NCBI GenBank assembly: GCA_020028535.1
Contig: JAIBHM010000020.1
Location: 1-15,847, forward strand
Direction: 5' to 3'
DNA from: Armatimonadota bacterium
Lineage (GTDB): Bacteria; Sysuimicrobiota; Sysuimicrobiia; Sysuimicrobiales; Kaftiobacteriaceae
Length of the DNA: 15,847 nt
Shown: positions 14,071 through 15,847 of the stretch, in pieces
Position numbering within the stretch: position 1 is the first letter of the stretch
Layout of the letters: the number at the start of each line of letters is the position of its first letter
The notes under the pieces: model-generated
What the model saw: only the letters and a program-made list of their open reading frames with translations
The model's database searches: none
Told to the model about the DNA's origin: nothing
Made by a program: the position numbers and the translations under genes

Positions 14071-14075
14071 ACACA

Positions 14076-14270
14076 ATGAAGATCAAACTCGCCGCAATGT
14101 TGGCCCTGGTTCTGTTGCTCGCCCCGGCCGCGTTTGCCGCAGAGGTCGAGCTTTCCGAAATCCAGCGGCCTGTAGACATGACCGAGTCGGTTCTCTTCTA
14201 TCAGGATCAGACCAAGGCGGAGGCTCCGAGCGAGGAGGAGGCAGCGGAGGTCATTCGGCACGAGGGTTAA
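14076..14270 (+). CDS. Small secreted acidic protein of unknown function
   Basis: This 64-aa protein has a clear Sec signal peptide: MKIK, a hydrophobic core LAAMLALVLLLAPAAF, and an AxA-type cleavage site (AAFA before AEVEL, after about residue 21). The mature part of about 43 residues is strongly acidic, contains no cysteine, and has a helix-prone C-terminus (AEAPSEEEAAEVIRHEG). I do not recognise the family. An in-frame extension to 13980 would start inside the leader hairpins and place the SD within the gene, so I reject it. The strength of the SD suggests high translation. The dyad in the leader suggests regulation. A second small gene follows after 163 nt on the same strand. Confidence 0.75.
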   Translation: MKIKLAAMLALVLLLAPAAFAAEVELSEIQRPVDMTESVLFYQDQTKAEAPSEEEAAEVIRHEG

Positions 14271-14433
14271 GTTGATCGGATCAGCGTCACGGTGGAGGTG
14301 GACCGAGCGCAGCCCGGTCCCCTCCGCCCGCAGGATTATCTAGCCGGTGTTTGGGGCACAGCAGAAAACTCTTGGGCAGGATTACAGAGCGCGAGTTTAG
14401 GGTAGGCAGAAAACAGAAGAGAGGTGAACGGCC
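14271..14433 (+). other. Intergenic spacer between two small genes, with a stem-loop
   Basis: This 163-nt spacer contains a bulged stem-loop at 14294-14325. GGAGG pairs with CCTCC and GGACCG with CGGTCC, with one unpaired T and a 9-nt loop. No T run follows, so it is not a clear intrinsic terminator; it could limit read-through or protect the upstream mRNA 3' end. The reading frame of the upstream gene stays open for 44 codons past its TAA, to a TAG at 14403. A promoter for the next gene may lie near TTGGGC (14372-14377), but the -10 is poor. Confidence 0.45.
14421..14427 (+). promoter_or_regulatory. Shine-Dalgarno of the 68-aa small gene
   Basis: GAGGTGA, in the context AAGAGAGGTGA, is 6 nt before the ATG at 14434. 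Confidence 0.75.
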
Positions 14434-14640
14434 ATGAGGAGCCTGTTTGAAGTGTGGCAGTCGCCGGGCGGGAAGCGATGGGAGGGGGGGGATCAGGAGG
14501 AGGGGATCCTGGCCGCGTTGACGTCGCGCCGTCCGGGCACCATCACCGAACTCGCCGAGGTCTTCGATCCCACCGGGAAGCTGCACCTGCGCCGCATCGC
14601 CCGCTACGACGATCGCGTGCGCGCGGATCACACAGCTTAA
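14434..14640 (+). CDS. Small soluble protein of unknown function (68 aa)
   Basis: I do not recognise this 68-aa protein. It has no signal peptide, TM segment or cysteine. It begins MRSLFEVWQS, then a glycine- and charge-rich segment (PGGKRWEGGDQEEG, 11-24). A helix (ILAALTSRR) and a compact-looking C-terminal half follow (TITELAEVFDPTG, KLHLRRIARYDDRVRADH). It is rich in Arg and Asp. Support for its being real comes from the good SD at proper spacing, a start that needs no adjustment, and an intrinsic terminator about 60 nt after its stop on the same strand. Whether it is co-transcribed with the upstream secreted peptide gene is not certain, given the stem-loop between them. Confidence 0.7.
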   Translation: MRSLFEVWQSPGGKRWEGGDQEEGILAALTSRRPGTITELAEVFDPTGKLHLRRIARYDDRVRADHTA

Positions 14641-14645
14641 TACTC

Positions 14646-14699
14646 TCGAGAGGCGCGCAGGTGACAGGAGTTCGCTCCCGCCATCCGCCCGCCTCTCGA
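14646..14699 (+). repeat. Inverted repeat with internal UUCG-type hairpin (3' UTR or small RNA)
   Basis: TCGAGAGGCG (14646-14655) is perfectly complementary to CGCCTCTCGA (14690-14699). The 34-nt interior contains a small hairpin, GGAG-TTCG-CTCC (14667-14678). It sits between the stop of the 68-aa gene and the terminator and is therefore transcribed. It may be mRNA 3'-end structure or part of a small RNA. Confidence 0.55.
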
Positions 14700-14703
14700 T
14701 GTC

Positions 14704-14740
14704 GGCGCGCCGGGAAACCGGCGCGCCATTTTGTTTGATT
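14704..14740 (+). terminator. Rho-independent terminator (plus strand)
   Basis: A perfect 10-bp stem, GGCGCGCCGG (14704-14713) with CCGGCGCGCC (14718-14727), closes a GAAA tetraloop. A T-rich tail ATTTTGTTTGATTTT follows at once. It ends the rightward transcript of the small genes. On the other strand the hairpin lies 22 nt past the glnA stop but lacks a U tract, so it would work poorly for glnA. Confidence 0.92.
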
Positions 14741-14748
14741 TTGTTCTT

Positions 14749-15847
14749 TTATGTATCGAAATACAGGAAGAACTCCGCCGGGTGCGGACGCATCCGGACG
14801 AAGTCCACTTCCTTGCGCCGCTTGTACTCGATCCAGGTCTCGATCAAATCCTTCGTGAACACGTCCCCTTCGAGCAGGAACGCATGGTCGCCTTCCAGCG
14901 CAGCCAGGGCCGCATCGAGCGAGCCCGGGACCTGGCGGATCTTCGCCGCCTCGGCCTCCGGCAGCTCGTAGAGATCCACGTCCATCGGCTCGCCCGGCTC
15001 GATCTGCTTGCGAATGCCGTCGAGCCCCGCCAGCAGCATCGCCGCGAACGCCAGGTACGGGTTAGCCGTTCCATCGGGAGGGCGGTACTCGATCCGCTTG
15101 CTGCGCGGACTCGTGGAGTAGACCGGGATGCGCACCGCCGCGCTGCGGTTCCGCTGCGAGTACACGAGGTTGACCGGGGCCTCGTAGCCCGGCACCAGCC
15201 GGCGGTACGAGTTCGTGGTCGGCGCGCAGAGCGCCATGAGCGCGTCCGAGTGCGCCAGCAGGCCGCCGATGTACCACCGCGCCAGCTCGCTGGTCTGCGC
15301 GTAGCCGCTTGCGTCGAAGAACAGGTTTGTCCCGTCCTTCCACAGGCTCTGGTGGCAGTGCATGCCCGAGCCGTTGTCGCCGAAGATCGGTTTGGGCATG
15401 AATGTGGCGGCCTTGAAGTGCTCCTTGGCGTACATCTTCACGAGGTACTTGTAGAGCATCATACGGTCGCCCATTTCGGTGAGCGTGTCGAAGCGCATGT
15501 CGATCTCGCACTGCCCCGCCGACGCGACCTCGTGGTGGTGCACCTCGACCTCGATTCCGGCCTCCTGCATCTTCAGGACCAGCCCCGAGCGAAAGTCCTG
15601 CAGGCTGTCCGCCGGCGGGGCCGGGAAGTAGCCCTCCTTGTGCCGGGGCTTGTGGCCGAGGTTGGGCTTTTCGTCGCGCCCCGAGTTCCAGATGCCTTCG
15701 GCCGAGTCCACAGAGTAGGACGAGGTGTGCTGGCGCAGGTCATAGCGTACATCATCGAAGACGAAAAACTCCGCCTCGGGACCCCAGTAGCTCGTCGTGG
15801 CGATGCCGGATGTCGTGAGGTAGCGTTCTGCCTTCTGCGCGATGAAG
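14749..15847 (-). CDS. glnA: Glutamine synthetase, class I (5' end outside window)
   Basis: The 365 C-terminal residues are present; about the first 100 residues (beta-grasp N-domain and start) are missing. The enzyme makes glutamine from glutamate, ammonia and ATP. Visible landmarks are GPEAEFFVFD near the start, VEVHHHEVASAGQCEIDMRF (metal and substrate residues) and then KPIFGDNGSGMHCHQS (ATP/metal-binding loop). NSYRRLVPGYEAPV follows, with RIEYRPPDGTANPYLAFAAML next. Toward the end, DLYELPEAEAAKI aligns with the NLYDLPPEE adenylylation segment, so the Tyr of GSI-beta enzymes is present. An SSYSVDSAEGIWNSG segment also agrees with GSI-beta. It converges on the terminator of the plus-strand genes. 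Its promoter lies outside the window. Confidence 0.96.
   Translation of the reverse strand, partial: FIAQKAERYLTTSGIATTSYWGPEAEFFVFDDVRYDLRQHTSSYSVDSAEGIWNSGRDEKPNLGHKPRHKEGYFPAPPADSLQDFRSGLVLKMQEAGIEVEVHHHEVASAGQCEIDMRFDTLTEMGDRMMLYKYLVKMYAKEHFKAATFMPKPIFGDNGSGMHCHQSLWKDGTNLFFDASGYAQTSELARWYIGGLLAHSDALMALCAPTTNSYRRLVPGYEAPVNLVYSQRNRSAAVRIPVYSTSPRSKRIEYRPPDGTANPYLAFAAMLLAGLDGIRKQIEPGEPMDVDLYELPEAEAAKIRQVPGSLDAALAALEGDHAFLLEGDVFTKDLIETWIEYKRRKEVDFVRMRPHPAEFFLYFDT

Larger units (their letters stand above)
13938..14075 (+). promoter_or_regulatory. Leader region of the small secreted-protein gene with hairpins
   Basis: This 138-nt spacer holds three kinds of structure. There is a short hairpin GCCCG-TTTT-CGGGC at 13997-14010 with no T tract after it. 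The octamer TGTATCCT occurs at 13981-13988 and again at 14016-14023, 35 nt apart. A perfect dyad lies at 14034-14054. A promoter is expected because of the distance to the previous gene, but no sigma-70 hexamer pair is convincing; TGTATC could be a -10. Confidence 0.5.

Noticed and set aside
14287..14631. 114-aa open frame on the minus strand over the small-gene region
   Set aside because: Pro/Leu-rich translation without domain. It is antisense to the better supported 68-aa gene and runs through the stem-loop at 14294-14325.
14454..14738. 94-aa plus-strand frame
   Set aside because: It would run through the intrinsic terminator stem at 14704-14727 and overlaps the 68-aa gene in another frame.
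1..15847. Mobile element, prophage, CRISPR or defence island
   Set aside because: No transposase, integrase, direct-repeat array or att-like repeats were seen. Composition is even, and the genes are metabolic or housekeeping with tight operon spacing.

Overview
The window is GC-rich bacterial chromosome, densely packed, with frequent GTG starts, 4-nt stop/start overlaps (ATGA, GTGA) and Shine-Dalgarno sequences close to the anti-SD complement. I see no phage, IS, CRISPR, tRNA or rRNA signal. The gene content (WalJ-type exonuclease, two-domain SppA, LutABC, class I glutamine synthetase, zincin family PF06262) fits a deep-branching, high-GC environmental bacterium of the Terrabacteria type, such as the Armatimonadota or Sysuimicrobiota. 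No phylogenetic marker in the window settles the lineage, so this is an inference only.

Region 1 (1-12992, minus strand) holds thirteen genes in one direction with almost no spacer. In transcription order they are: a class V PLP aminotransferase, a zincin-like metallopeptidase, SppA, an unrecognised two-anchor membrane protein, a WalJ/YycJ-type metallo-beta-lactamase-fold nuclease, glycerate 2-kinase, glycogen synthase GlgA, a GalT-family nucleotidylyltransferase, LutA, LutB, LutC, a GlcD-type FAD oxidase, and a second GlcD-type FAD oxidase cut by the left edge. The widest gap is 64 nt, before galT. The left half forms a carbon module. FAD/Fe-S oxidation of 2-hydroxyacids (lactate or glycolate) would feed pyruvate or glyoxylate into central metabolism. 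Glycerate kinase enters at 2-phosphoglycerate, and GlgA with the GalT-like protein handle nucleotide sugars and glycogen. The right half is protein and cell-envelope maintenance.

Region 2 (12993-14748, plus strand) begins at an 86-nt divergent spacer. A coupled pair of thioredoxin-fold genes comes first, one with only single cysteines and one with a CNHC motif. Two small genes of unknown function follow, each with a very good ribosome binding site: a 64-aa secreted acidic peptide and a 68-aa soluble protein. The leader of the first small gene carries a 21-nt perfect dyad. The 3' side of the second carries a nested stem structure and then a textbook intrinsic terminator (perfect 10-bp stem, GAAA loop, T-rich tail).

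Region 3 (14749-15847, minus strand) is the C-terminal three quarters of class I glutamine synthetase (glnA). It converges on the terminator and is cut by the right edge.

Most of the window is ordinary metabolism. The parts worth a second look are the hydroxyacid-to-glycogen operon layout, the tandem GlcD paralogues, the identity of the GalT-like enzyme, the unknown membrane protein between sppA and walJ, and the small-gene and structured-RNA cassette next to glnA.
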